Numbered from the stretch's first letter, positions 43,493-52,623 are shown. The stretch: DNA of 64,000 nt from JBHJGM01 sp964405825 (GCA_964405825.1 CAYOPI010000001.1:62001-126000), one strand, 5' to 3'. Notes: generated by a model not told the origin, from the sequence alone. Program-made: numbers and translations.

Positions 43493-44637
43493 GCGGGCAC
43501 CATCTCCGGTTGCGGGTCTGCCGTCATTACTTTTTCCAGGAGCTTCAAGTGTTCGCGCCCCAGCACCTCGACGCTGTAGCGCTCGATGACCGACTGCCGG
43601 GCGGCGCGCCCCACCTGCTCACGCAGCGCGGCCGACTGCACCAGGGCGCTGAGGTGCTCGAACCACTCCTCCTCGCTCTGGGCGAAGAATCCAGTCTTGC
43701 CCTGCTCGATGAGTTCCTCGTCGGCGCGGGAGGGGGTGCAGACCACGGGCAACCCGGAGGCCATGTAGGTCTGGACCTTCGCGCCGGGTTTGCGCTGCTT
43801 GCGAAAGTCCTCGGGGTCCTTCAGCGCCACACCGATATCGGCGGTCAGGCGCAGGGTCTCCCAATTGGCGATCTCCCAGTTGACATACTCGACGAAGCCC
43901 TCGCGCCGGCTGGGATCGTTGGTGTGGTAGAGAATGCGCACGGGCACCTCGAGTTCACGGTTGAGCCGTTGCACCAGCGGATTGAAGAACTTCTCCACCG
44001 AGAGGTTTTCGCGGTAGCCCTCCCAGATGATCCGCACCTCGTCGCGTTCGCGGTAGTCCGTCTTGAAGCGCCGGGAGATGATCGGCGTGGGCAGGTAAAT
44101 CGACGGGACGGGGTACGCCTGCAGGTCTTCGAAAGTCAGCGGGTTCTCGGCGATGAAGCCGTCGACCATCTCCATGAACCATTTCTCGGTGAGGTAATTG
44201 CGCGGGTGAACGATGTTGTCGGAGGTGTTGAAAAGAAGCTTCTTGCCGGAGTCCTTGAGCGCCCGGATGCGCTCCGGACCGAGGAAGTCGAACTCCTTCA
44301 CCAGCACGATGGCGTCAAAGCGCTCGAAGTCCGCGTCGGTGTCCTCAAAGAAAATGTCGGCGTCGTAGCGGTCGCTGTGTGCGTTGATGTAGTCGACGTA
44401 GGGGTCGATCTCCCACTTGCGCCCGGCCAGTTGACGCTCCACGTGCAGGATGGGCCCGAAGCCGATGCAGGGACGCCAGGAAAAAAGCCGGCGCCGACGC
44501 AGGCGCATCATCCAGGTCAGGCGGACCTTGTAGCAGAAGTGGGAGCGGTAGCCGAAACAGCGCCCGAGGCAGCCGTAAATGGCTGGCTTGAAGCGGCGAA
44601 TCCAGGACACGAAAGGATTTTCGGAAGACTCAGGCAT
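43489..44637 (-). CDS. Glycosyltransferase (GT-B type), first of a tandem pair
   Basis: 382 residues from the ATG at 44637; a TTG seven codons earlier is possible. The C-terminal half has the GT4-like donor region: ADIGVALKDPEDFRKQRKPG, KVQTYMASGLPVVCTPSRAD and a GKTGFFA stretch. The N-terminal acceptor part is basic and may contact membrane (YKVRLTWMMRLRRRRLFS). It is closely similar to the next gene along its whole length. Expected to add a sugar to a surface polysaccharide. Confidence 0.87.
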   Translation of the reverse strand: MPESSENPFVSWIRRFKPAIYGCLGRCFGYRSHFCYKVRLTWMMRLRRRRLFSWRPCIGFGPILHVERQLAGRKWEIDPYVDYINAHSDRYDADIFFEDTDADFERFDAIVLVKEFDFLGPERIRALKDSGKKLLFNTSDNIVHPRNYLTEKWFMEMVDGFIAENPLTFEDLQAYPVPSIYLPTPIISRRFKTDYRERDEVRIIWEGYRENLSVEKFFNPLVQRLNRELEVPVRILYHTNDPSRREGFVEYVNWEIANWETLRLTADIGVALKDPEDFRKQRKPGAKVQTYMASGLPVVCTPSRADEELIEQGKTGFFAQSEEEWFEHLSALVQSAALREQVGRAARQSVIERYSVEVLGREHLKLLEKVMTADPQPEMVPA

Positions 44638-44689
44638 CCGCGGGACAGCAGGGGACAAGCTTCACCATTCGATAAAGTGTTCGTCCTGT

Positions 44690-44721
44690 CTAGAACGTAA
44701 TTGAGCAAAGATACGTTCTAG
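44690..44721. repeat. Perfect 10-bp inverted repeat between duplicated glycosyltransferase genes
   Basis: Arms CTAGAACGTA and TACGTTCTAG match exactly with a 12-base loop. It lies downstream of one glycosyltransferase stop (44742) and 53 bases upstream of the other's start (44637). The stem is only half GC and no T-run follows, so a protein-binding site or an RNA structure regulating the downstream gene is as likely as a terminator. Confidence 0.6.
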
Positions 44722-44741
44722 CTACTGCTGCACAGACGTTC

Positions 44742-45866
44742 TCATCTTGTACGACGTGCGATCTCCATTTCGCGAAAAAATTCTAGGTATTTCTCGCCCA
44801 AAGTAGGAACACCAAATCGTGTAATCACGTCTTCGCGCGCTTGCCGTCCAACGCGTTCGCGAAGCTCGGTCGAAAGAACCAAATCCTTGAGCAGTTGGTA
44901 CCAGTCCTCGTCGCTGTAGGCGAAGAAGCCGTTCTGGCCGTGTTCGATCAATTCCAGGTCGGCGCGGGAGGGCGTGCGGACCACCGGCAGGCCCGAAGCC
45001 ATGTAGGTCTGGACCTTCGCGCCGGGTTTGCGCTGCTTGCGGAAGTCGTCCGAGGCCTTCAGGGCGATGGCGATGTCGGCGCTCAGCCGCCGCGATTCCC
45101 AGAGTCTGCGATCCCACTCCAGGTACTGGATCAGGCCTTCCTCGCGCGTGGGCACATCCACGTGGTAGACCATGCGCACCTCCTGATCCAGTTCGTCATT
45201 GAGCCGCAGCACCAGCGGATTGAAGAACTGGTCGACCCCGAGGTTCATCTTGAAGCCATCCCAGATGATCGTCACCGGACCGTTAGCACGATAGTCCTTC
45301 TTGTAGCCATGCGAGATGATCGGCGTGGGAATGTAGCGTGAGGGGCGGATATCCTTAACCTCATCATAGGTAAGCGGGTTCTCCGAGACGACGCCATCGA
45401 AGGTGGGGATGAGCCACTTCTCGGTCAGGTAGTTGCGATCATAGATGATGTTGTCGGAGGTAATGTAGAGCAGCTTGATCCCCGAGCGGCGAAGGGCCTC
45501 CAGCTTCTCCTGGCCAAGGTACTCAAACTCGCGCACGAGCACAATGGCGTCGAAACGGTCCAACGTGGAGTCGCGAAAGAAGATGTCCGCGTCGAAGTCC
45601 TTGCTGTGGGCGTTGATGTAGTCGACAAAGGGATCGATCTCCCACTTTCGGTTATCCAGGCGGCGCTCAACCGTGGTGATCGGACCGAAGCCAATCAGCG
45701 GGCGTTTCGAACCCAGGCGCCTCCGCCGCAATTGCCACAGCCAGCGCAGACGCACCTTGTAACACTCCCTGGAGTGATACCCCAGCAACGCCCCCAACAG
45801 CGCCCACACGTGGACTTTTCCACGGCGCAAGCGGTGCAGGAAACGCTGGTTGAGTCGGGTCAACAT
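44742..45866 (-). CDS. Glycosyltransferase (GT-B type), second of a tandem pair
   Basis: 374 residues from the ATG at 45866 (an upstream TTG is possible). It is a paralogue of the neighbouring gene: both share PLIGFG/PCIGFGP openings, NYLTEKW, a PTPIIS segment, and KQRKPGAKVQTYMASGLPVV. About 50 bases encoding that last block are nearly identical in DNA (one mismatch), indicating recent duplication or gene conversion. Likely the first gene of the polysaccharide operon transcribed leftward. Confidence 0.87.
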   Translation of the reverse strand: MLTRLNQRFLHRLRRGKVHVWALLGALLGYHSRECYKVRLRWLWQLRRRRLGSKRPLIGFGPITTVERRLDNRKWEIDPFVDYINAHSKDFDADIFFRDSTLDRFDAIVLVREFEYLGQEKLEALRRSGIKLLYITSDNIIYDRNYLTEKWLIPTFDGVVSENPLTYDEVKDIRPSRYIPTPIISHGYKKDYRANGPVTIIWDGFKMNLGVDQFFNPLVLRLNDELDQEVRMVYHVDVPTREEGLIQYLEWDRRLWESRRLSADIAIALKASDDFRKQRKPGAKVQTYMASGLPVVRTPSRADLELIEHGQNGFFAYSDEDWYQLLKDLVLSTELRERVGRQAREDVITRFGVPTLGEKYLEFFREMEIARRTR

Positions 45867-46272
45867 CGAGTTGTGTGGGATCGGCAAAAAGAAGCCTGGA
45901 CGTTAGCTTGAAAACAGTGGGGACCGTCGCCCGGATTCGCGCCGTTGGGCTCGAAGCGATCCAGTGTCAGGCGGGCCTACCGGCTTCAGGATGGGCGTAG
46001 GGGACTTTAGGCAGAGGGGTCGCATGGATACCTCCACTGGACTTTCATCCGGCAAAACCCGTTGGTTCTCAAGGCGAAAAGGTCTCCGGCAGCTAGAATA
46101 GGGGCGACTCCCGATAGTGACGGGCGAGTATGCCTTGCGTCGTTTGGAATCCGGGCTGTGAGGAAAGCTGGCAACGCGATTCAGTGAATTGGATTGACGG
46201 TGTGGAAGCCCATTGCGGACGATGCGCGCTGCGTCTTGTTTCACCTTCGCAGTTCCGCTTCCAACCCGTTTC
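45867..46272. other. Divergent intergenic region, 406 bases
   Basis: Separates the leftward polysaccharide operon from the rightward uronate-type operon, so it must hold both promoters. Frames within it are short and lack protein features. I found no convincing -35/-10 or -24/-12 pair or palindrome. Confidence 0.5.
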
Positions 46273-47535
46273 ATGGCACCTCCCGACCCTGTCCCTCTCG
46301 GCCTGAAAAAGACCTTTGGCTTTGGCGATCGCCTGGGCCTGGCCGGTCCCGGCCACATTGCCGCCCTGCGCCAGAGCAGCTTTTCCGGAATCATCGCGCA
46401 GCAGTCCATCCGCGAGCTGACGCGCACCGGGCGTCAGCCCGAGGATGTGATGGAGGCGGCCCGTTCGGCGCTGCAGGCATCCCGCTACGATCAGCCCTGG
46501 GGCGCGGACGCCGATCACCTCAAGACCGAGGACGACGTGGCGCGGACGGTGACCGCGGGCTTTTGCTTCTTCACCATCGATCCCTCGTCCTACGTGCACA
46601 ACGACGCCGACTGGATGAAGATGGAGGAGGTCGACCTGGCCGTGCAGTCAATGGTCAGCGATGGCGTGCTGCCCGGGGCAAGCTGGATGGACCTTTACCT
46701 GGGCCAGGACTTCACCGTCGGCGACGATCTGGTCCTGCGCTTTGACGAAGAAACGCTCAAGCGCTCGGCCGTCAAGTACGCCCGCGCGGTCGCCCATTGC
46801 GAGACGATGGCCGGTCACGTGGCCAAACACTGCGCCACGCGTCCGTACGAGCTGGAGGTTTCCGTCGACGAGACCGACTCGCCCACCTCCTCCCTCGAGC
46901 ACCTGTTCTTCTCGCTGGAGCTGCGGCGGCGCAGCGTGACGGTGGTCAGCCTGGCTCCACGCTTCATTGGCGACTTTGAAAAGGGCGTGGATTACCGCGG
47001 CGACTGGGACCTGTTTGAGGTGCGCCTTCGCGAGCACGTGGCCATCGCCCGCGAGATGGGCCCGTACAAGATCAGCGTGCACTCCGGCTCGGACAAGTTC
47101 TCGGTCTACCCGATCATCGGACGCATCTGCGGGGATTTGCTCCACGTGAAGACGGCCGGGACGAGTTACCTGGAGGCCCTGCGGGTGGTCTGCCAGAGCG
47201 ACGCCGAACTCTTTCAGGAAATCGCCGCCTACTGCGTGGGGCGCTTCGACGAAGACGTCCAGAGCTACCACGTTTCCACCAACGCCGGCCACATCGCCGA
47301 ACTGCGCCAGCGCCACCTGGCCGACGACCAGCTCGAAGAGGCCTACCTCAACGAGGACACCGGCCGGCAGCTGCTCCACGTCACCTTTGGCTCGGTCCTG
47401 ACCCAGGGCACACGCAAGGGCGGTCAGCCTTTCAAGGAAGCCATCCTGGCCCTGCTGGAAAAGGAAGCCGACCGCCATGCCGAGCTGCTGGAAAGCTGGA
47501 TGGGCCGGCACCTTGAACTGCTGGAAGCCGGCTGA
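46273..47535 (+). CDS. uxaE: Tagaturonate epimerase family protein (UxaE-like)
   Basis: 420 residues from the ATG at 46273, giving the typical start LKKTFGFGDRLGLAGPGH. Conserved blocks are SVDETDSPTSSLEHLFF, YKISVHSGSDKFSVYP, YHVSTNAGHIAELR and LLHVTFGSVLTQG. Characterised members convert D-tagaturonate to D-fructuronate, linking galacturonate and glucuronate breakdown; here specificity is inferred from family. It starts a same-strand group with an oxidoreductase and a deacetylase, but no uronate isomerase or dehydratase is adjacent, so the pathway is incomplete locally. Confidence 0.82.
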   Translation: MAPPDPVPLGLKKTFGFGDRLGLAGPGHIAALRQSSFSGIIAQQSIRELTRTGRQPEDVMEAARSALQASRYDQPWGADADHLKTEDDVARTVTAGFCFFTIDPSSYVHNDADWMKMEEVDLAVQSMVSDGVLPGASWMDLYLGQDFTVGDDLVLRFDEETLKRSAVKYARAVAHCETMAGHVAKHCATRPYELEVSVDETDSPTSSLEHLFFSLELRRRSVTVVSLAPRFIGDFEKGVDYRGDWDLFEVRLREHVAIAREMGPYKISVHSGSDKFSVYPIIGRICGDLLHVKTAGTSYLEALRVVCQSDAELFQEIAAYCVGRFDEDVQSYHVSTNAGHIAELRQRHLADDQLEEAYLNEDTGRQLLHVTFGSVLTQGTRKGGQPFKEAILALLEKEADRHAELLESWMGRHLELLEAG

Positions 47536-47563
47536 GCCAACCCTCGTCCCACCCCCTTCTGCC

Positions 47564-48994
47564 ATGCCTGCCACCGTTGCCCGAAAGACCGCCGCCCGTA
47601 AGTCCGCCGCCAAGGCCAAGCCCGCCAAACGGGCCTCGCGCAAGAAGCTCAAGCGCTACGCCGTCGTGGGAACGGGCGGGCGTTGCCGCAACTTCATCGA
47701 CCCGCTGATCACGCGTTACCGCGACGTGGGCGAGCTGGTCGGCTTCTGCGACGTCAGCCAGGTGCGCATGGACGCCAACAACCGCCGCGTGGTCGAGCAG
47801 GACGCCCCGAGTGTGCCCACCTTCAAGGGCGAGTTGCCGGCCTTCCGCAAAATGCTCAGGGCGACCCGGCCCGACGCCGTCTTCGTCACCTCGATGGACT
47901 CGACCCACCACGATTACATCGTCGAGGGCCTCAAGCAGGGGGTGGAGGTCATCACCGAGAAGCCGATGACGACCGATGCCGAAAAGTGCCGCAAGATCCT
48001 CGCCGCGGTCAAGCGCTACGAGGGCAACGTGCGCGTGACCTTCAACTACCGCTGGATCAACTGGTGCACTGCGGTCAAGGAAGCCCTGGTGAGCGGGGCC
48101 ATCGGCAACGTGCTCTCGGTCAATCTGGAGTACCTGCTGGATACCAGTCACGGCGCGGACTACTACCGCCGCTGGCACAGCCACATGGACTGCTCCGGAG
48201 GCCTGCTCGTGCACAAGAGCACGCACCACTTCGACCTCGTCAACTGGTGGATTGACGGCATTGCTGAAGAGGTCTTCGCGCACGGACGGCTCGCCTTCTA
48301 CGGCAAGGAAAACGCCGTGAGGCGCGGCCAGGGCAAACTGACCAAGTACCCGCGTTACACCGGCAAGGTGAAGGAGGGCCAGGACCCCTTCATGATCGAC
48401 CTCGCCCGCGACGGCATGCTCAAGGAGCTTTACTACGACGCCGAGGCCGAGACCGGTTACCTGCGCGACCAGAATGTTTTCCGCCCCGGCATCGACATCT
48501 ACGACTCGATGAGCGTCAACGTGCGCTACCGCGATGGTATCTTGCTGACGTACTCGCTCAACAGCTTCTGCCCGCGCGAGGGCATGCGCGTGACCTTCAA
48601 CGGCGACAAGGGCCGGCTGGAGTTCTACGAATTCGGCGGCTCGCACATCATCAAGGGGCAAAGCTCCGAGGAACTGGCCGCCGAGCAGCAGCAGGGCTCG
48701 CACGACCACCGCATCACCGTCTTTCCCATGCATGCGAAGGAGGCCTACACGATTGAGCCTTCCAAGGCGGTCGCCGGTGGGCACGGCGGCAGCGATACCC
48801 TGCTGGGCGAGCAAATCTTCATGCCCAAGCCGCCCAGGGACAAACTGCACCGCAACGCCGGTCATGAGCAGGGCGCGGCCTCCATCCTGATCGGCATCGC
48901 CGCCAACGAGTCGATCGAGACCGGCCTTCCGGTAAAGCCCAACGAGCTCTGCAAGCTTCAGCCCAAGGCTCTCCGGCTGAGCGAACTGGCCTGA
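47564..48994 (+). CDS. Gfo/Idh/MocA oxidoreductase with Lys/Ala-rich N-terminal tail
   Basis: 476 residues. After a 30-residue basic tail (MPATVARKTAARKSAAKAKP onward) comes a Rossmann fold (YAVVGTGGRC), then TSMDSTHHDYIVEGLKQG, ITEKPMTTDAEKC with the EKP signature, and VHKSTHHFDLVNWW in the C-terminal domain. Family members oxidise or reduce sugars with NAD(P). The tail resembles histone H1-like PAKK/AAK repeats and is absent from ordinary members. It is 28 bases after uxaE, so a sugar-acid or uronate substrate is plausible. Confidence 0.88.
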   Translation: MPATVARKTAARKSAAKAKPAKRASRKKLKRYAVVGTGGRCRNFIDPLITRYRDVGELVGFCDVSQVRMDANNRRVVEQDAPSVPTFKGELPAFRKMLRATRPDAVFVTSMDSTHHDYIVEGLKQGVEVITEKPMTTDAEKCRKILAAVKRYEGNVRVTFNYRWINWCTAVKEALVSGAIGNVLSVNLEYLLDTSHGADYYRRWHSHMDCSGGLLVHKSTHHFDLVNWWIDGIAEEVFAHGRLAFYGKENAVRRGQGKLTKYPRYTGKVKEGQDPFMIDLARDGMLKELYYDAEAETGYLRDQNVFRPGIDIYDSMSVNVRYRDGILLTYSLNSFCPREGMRVTFNGDKGRLEFYEFGGSHIIKGQSSEELAAEQQQGSHDHRITVFPMHAKEAYTIEPSKAVAGGHGGSDTLLGEQIFMPKPPRDKLHRNAGHEQGAASILIGIAANESIETGLPVKPNELCKLQPKALRLSELA

Positions 48995-49083
48995 CGCGAA
49001 CCGAGAACGAATGCGGGCTAAGGGAAGCCCTTCACGGGCCCGGGCGAGTTCATTTCCTGTCCTTACCTTTTCTTTCCAGAGCC

Positions 49084-49914
49084 ATGCCCCGAATCCTCCT
49101 CAACCGCTGGCCGGAAGGCCGCCGCCATGCCCTGAGCTTCAGCTACGACGACGGGCGCGACCACGACCGCCGCCTCGTGGAGATCTTCAACCGCCACGGG
49201 CTCAAGGGCACCTTCAACCTCAACTCGGGCAAACTCGACACGCCCGGCCACCTCACCGCCGCGGAGTGCCCGGACCTCTTCGCCGGCCAGGAAGTGGCGA
49301 TCCACTCGGTCACTCACCCCGACCTGACGGCGCTCTCGGTGGAGGGCATGCGGCGCGAGATTCTCGACGACCGCCGACGCCTGGAGGACGTCATGGGGCA
49401 GGTCATCACCGGCATGGCGTATCCATTTGGCTGTTACAACCAGCGGGTGATCGACGAGCTGCGAACGCTCGGCGTGAGCTACGCGCGCACCGTCGAAACG
49501 GCCCCGACACCGCCGCGCCCCTGGGGCTGGTTCGGGCTGCCCAAAAAGTGGCTGGCCTGGCATCCCTCCTGCCACGATCGCAACGCGCCGCTGGAGGGCT
49601 TCCGCAACTGCCTCAGCCAGCCGCAATGGCGCGGGCTGAGCGCCTATTGCGTGTGGGGCCACAGCTACGAATTCGAGGATCAGGGGCGCTGGGAGTCCTT
49701 TGAGGATTTCTGCAAGGCCGCCGTCGCCGAAGCCAGCGGCCAGGCCTGGTTCGCCACCAACGCGGAGATCTGCCAATACGCGCGCGACCTGCGCCGGCTC
49801 GAGTTCTCCCTGGGCGAGACCCGCGTGCACAACCCCACTGCCCGAACGCTCTGGATCGAGGCCGAAGGCGAAGTCGTTGCCGTGGAACCCGGCCTCACGC
49901 GCTCGCTGGCGTAG
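49084..49914 (+). CDS. Polysaccharide deacetylase-like protein (CE4/NodB fold)
   Basis: 276 residues. The NodB-like motifs are LSFSYDDGRDHD (metal Asp) and AIHSVTHPDL (HxxxH). No signal peptide is present, so a cytoplasmic or unusual substrate is likely rather than cell-wall chitin. A C-terminal beta-rich segment (about 225-276) follows the barrel. It is 89 bases after the oxidoreductase and 6 before the DUF445 gene. Confidence 0.85.
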   Translation: MPRILLNRWPEGRRHALSFSYDDGRDHDRRLVEIFNRHGLKGTFNLNSGKLDTPGHLTAAECPDLFAGQEVAIHSVTHPDLTALSVEGMRREILDDRRRLEDVMGQVITGMAYPFGCYNQRVIDELRTLGVSYARTVETAPTPPRPWGWFGLPKKWLAWHPSCHDRNAPLEGFRNCLSQPQWRGLSAYCVWGHSYEFEDQGRWESFEDFCKAAVAEASGQAWFATNAEICQYARDLRRLEFSLGETRVHNPTARTLWIEAEGEVVAVEPGLTRSLA

Positions 49915-49920
49915 CTGAAA

Positions 49921-50550
49921 ATGGCCGAAACCCTCCTGCTCTACGCCTGGGTGCCGCTGGTCACCGCGCTGATCGGCTGGCTGACCAACTGGCTGGCCAT
50001 CCGCATGCTCTTTCGCCCGCGCAAACCCTGGCGGCTCTTCGGCCTGCGCGTGCATGGGCTCATTCCGCGGCGCAAGGCCGAGCTGGCCGGACGCACCGCC
50101 GAGGTCGTCGAGCGCGAGCTCGTCAGCCAGCACTTCATCCGGCAGCAGATCGAGCGGATCGACCTGGAGTCGCATCTGGATGTCTTTGTCCACAACTGGT
50201 TCGAGAAACGTCTCGGCCAGCACCTGCAGAAACTCGGCGCCGTCGGAGCCTTTCTCAACGAGCGCACCCTCAAGCAGATCGAAAAGACCGCCCGCGCCGC
50301 CCTGCAGGAGGAAGTCGGGCCGCTCAAGGCACGCCTGGGCAGCGAACTCGAGGGCCACCTCAACCTGCGCGAGCACGTCGAGAATCGCATCGCCGCCTTC
50401 GAAGCCGAAAAGCTTGAGGCCATCGTGATGCGCATCGCCCGCAAGGAGTTTCGCGCCATCGAGCTGTTGGGCGGCGTGCTGGGGTTCATCGTGGGGCTGG
50501 CGCAACTTGGGCTGCTCTATGCCACGGGCGCACTGCAGACGGGTGTTTGA
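49921..50550 (+). CDS. DUF445 family membrane protein
   Basis: 209 residues. An N-terminal helix with VTALIGWLTNWLAIRMLFRP and HGLIPRRKAELAG is the family signature; a long charged, coiled-coil-like middle follows (about 60-180), and a C-terminal helix ends the chain (LGGVLGFIVGLAQLGLLYA). Function unknown in any species. It lies 6 bases after the deacetylase gene, so the two are probably co-transcribed. Confidence 0.85.
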   Translation: MAETLLLYAWVPLVTALIGWLTNWLAIRMLFRPRKPWRLFGLRVHGLIPRRKAELAGRTAEVVERELVSQHFIRQQIERIDLESHLDVFVHNWFEKRLGQHLQKLGAVGAFLNERTLKQIEKTARAALQEEVGPLKARLGSELEGHLNLREHVENRIAAFEAEKLEAIVMRIARKEFRAIELLGGVLGFIVGLAQLGLLYATGALQTGV

Positions 50551-50657
50551 CCGAAACTTTGCCTCAGGTACCGGGGTTCACTGCGGGTAGGCCAACCGTG
50601 TCGGGGTGACTTGCCGCCCGCGCCGCCTGGCTGTAGTCTTCTGCCGAAAGGTTGTTT

Positions 50658-52025
50658 ATGTTGCCGCAAATTCGCATCTGGGTGCCCCTCGGGTGGTTCG
50701 CCACCGCCGCTCTTTGTTTTGGACTGGGCTTTGCCGTTTCGGACATAGGCTCGGAGGAGCCGGTCGACCGCTCCGGTTCGGCTAACCTGCCGGCGTCCGA
50801 CCGCCCGGCTCCATCGAAACCGACCTCGTGGGCCGAACAGACGGACCTCGCTGAGGATGCCCTCGAAGGCTCCTTCGGCGAGGAAGCCACGGACACGCTG
50901 ACGGACGAGATTCCCGAGGCCTTGCCCTACGGCGGCTATGCCACCTTTCGCGAGTACCTGCGCGCCGCCTTCAACGAACCCAACGACCTGCGCCGCACCG
51001 GCAAGCTGGCCGAACTTCTTTCCACCCTCGGCCCCGAGAACCTGCCCGCCGTGCTTGCGATGTACGAGTCCATGCCCAACCGCGGCTGGGAGTCCATCCG
51101 CGAGTGGAACATGCTGATGTACGCCTGGGGACAGTTTGACGGTGCCAGCGCGGTGGCCTACGCACGCGAAAACATGGGCGGGCGTCGGGGCGGTTACCTG
51201 ACCGCGGCGGCCATGCGCAGTTGGGCCAGCGTCAACCCGCAGGCAGCGCTCGAGTGGAAGGAGAGCGCCGGCAGCACCGGTGGCCCGGGCGATTTCTTTC
51301 TCAATGCGGCGCTCATCAGCGGCTTTGCCCAGAACGACCCAGCCGCCGCGGCCGCCTACGTCACGGCGATGGATGCCGGCCCCCAACGCCAGCGCCTGAC
51401 CGGGGTGCTCGTCAACGAGTACTTGAAGCAGGGCTATGGCAGCGCCACCGGCTGGGCTCAAAGCCTCAGTGATCCCTCGCTCAAGACCGAGGCCTACACC
51501 GAAATCATGCGACGCTGGGCCCGTGACGACGTCGATGCCGCCGCCCGGTGGTTGACCCCACAGCTTGACCAGCCGTTCGCCTCCGCCGCCGCCGCCGAAC
51601 TGGCCGGAGAAATGGCCGAGACCAATCCCGCCGGCGCCCTCGACCTGGTCTACAGCATGCCCGAAGGCGAAGCCCGCGACGAAGCCCTCGCCGAGACCCT
51701 CGAGGAATGGGCCGAGCGCGACCCCGAAGCCGCCGCCCTCTGGCTCGATGAGCAGCCCATCGCCCCGGAAACCGACCTTGCCGTGGCCGCCTACGCCCGT
51801 GAAGTCGCCCGCCTCGATCCGACCGCCGCCATGGACTGGGCCCAGACCATCTACGACGACAACCAGCGCCAGAGCGCCATCTTCGAAACCGCCGTCACCT
51901 GGATGCGCCAGGACCCGACCGCCGCCACCGCCTGGATGCAGGCGAACGATTACTCCGAGGCCGAACAGCAGGCCATTCTCGAGCGCTCCGTCCAGCGCGG
52001 CAACCGCCGCTTCCGCGGTCGGTGA
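50658..52025 (+). CDS. Membrane-anchored alpha-repeat protein
   Basis: 455 residues from the ATG at 50658, with GAAAGG just upstream as ribosome site. A single N-terminal hydrophobic helix (WFATAALCFGLGFAV) is followed by a Pro/Ser-rich acidic linker and then helical repeats of about 30 residues built around W and Ala-rich helices, such as WASVNPQAALEWKESAG, WARDDVDAAARWL, WAERDPEAAALWLDE and WMRQDPTAATAWMQ. These are TPR/HEAT-like, typical of exported verrucomicrobial repeat proteins. No enzymatic motif; a binding role is likely. Confidence 0.78.
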   Translation: MLPQIRIWVPLGWFATAALCFGLGFAVSDIGSEEPVDRSGSANLPASDRPAPSKPTSWAEQTDLAEDALEGSFGEEATDTLTDEIPEALPYGGYATFREYLRAAFNEPNDLRRTGKLAELLSTLGPENLPAVLAMYESMPNRGWESIREWNMLMYAWGQFDGASAVAYARENMGGRRGGYLTAAAMRSWASVNPQAALEWKESAGSTGGPGDFFLNAALISGFAQNDPAAAAAYVTAMDAGPQRQRLTGVLVNEYLKQGYGSATGWAQSLSDPSLKTEAYTEIMRRWARDDVDAAARWLTPQLDQPFASAAAAELAGEMAETNPAGALDLVYSMPEGEARDEALAETLEEWAERDPEAAALWLDEQPIAPETDLAVAAYAREVARLDPTAAMDWAQTIYDDNQRQSAIFETAVTWMRQDPTAATAWMQANDYSEAEQQAILERSVQRGNRRFRGR

Positions 52026-52261
52026 GCCAGGCCAGTCGCTGATGCTCGCCCATCAGGTGGGCCCGTTACTGGAAAGCAACCGCACCCGACGAAGGCCAGG
52101 CGACTCGCGGGCGGCAGACCCTGCCCGGCCTACAGCCTTTCCCCGAGGTGCGCGCATCGGGTGTTTACCTGAGTTGGTAAAGCGTTCGCACGGCGCGGAC
52201 GACCTACTGCCCATGGCGCGTTGGCCGGCGGATGAACCGCCGCAGGCGCCGCCACGGGGCC

Positions 52262-52585
52262 ATGAAAGTACGGGGCATTTCAGGCAGGGACGCCGGCTGG
52301 CTCAGCCGCGAACTGCAGCAGGGCGGTCGCTTTGTCGTGTTCGACTACACCGTCTCGGCGCTCTGGGTGACGTGCCGGCGCAACTCCAGCGTCGTCTTTG
52401 TGCGCGCGGGCAAACACGCCTGGTTGCCGCTGATCGGCTGCAGCCTGCTGACCGCGCTGCTGGGCTGGTTCGGCCCCGGAGGCTTCACCGAAACGCTCGC
52501 CAGCCTGCGCCTGAACTTCGCCGGCGGTCAGGACGTCACCGCCGACCTGTTGCGCCTGAGCGAAACTGACGAAGACGTGGCCTAA
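52262..52585 (+). CDS. Small conserved-type protein with two hydrophobic segments
   Basis: 107 residues from ATG 52262. The pattern RGISGRDAGWLSRELQQGGR, FVVFDYTVSALWVTCRRNSS, VVFVRAGKHA, a hydrophobic LIGCSLLTALLGWFGPGG and a closing GGQDVTADLL resembles a family of about 110-residue proteins of unknown function found in many phyla. No ribosome site is evident. It converges with the microcompartment operon. Confidence 0.6.
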   Translation: MKVRGISGRDAGWLSRELQQGGRFVVFDYTVSALWVTCRRNSSVVFVRAGKHAWLPLIGCSLLTALLGWFGPGGFTETLASLRLNFAGGQDVTADLLRLSETDEDVA

Positions 52586-52623
52586 AGCGCGTCGTGCGCC
52601 GCAATCACTCCCGACTGGCCACT

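Noticed and set aside
45903..46427. 174-codon minus-strand frame in the divergent intergenic region
   Set aside because: It overlaps the start of the UxaE-like gene, is rich in Arg/Ser/Pro and has no recognisable feature.
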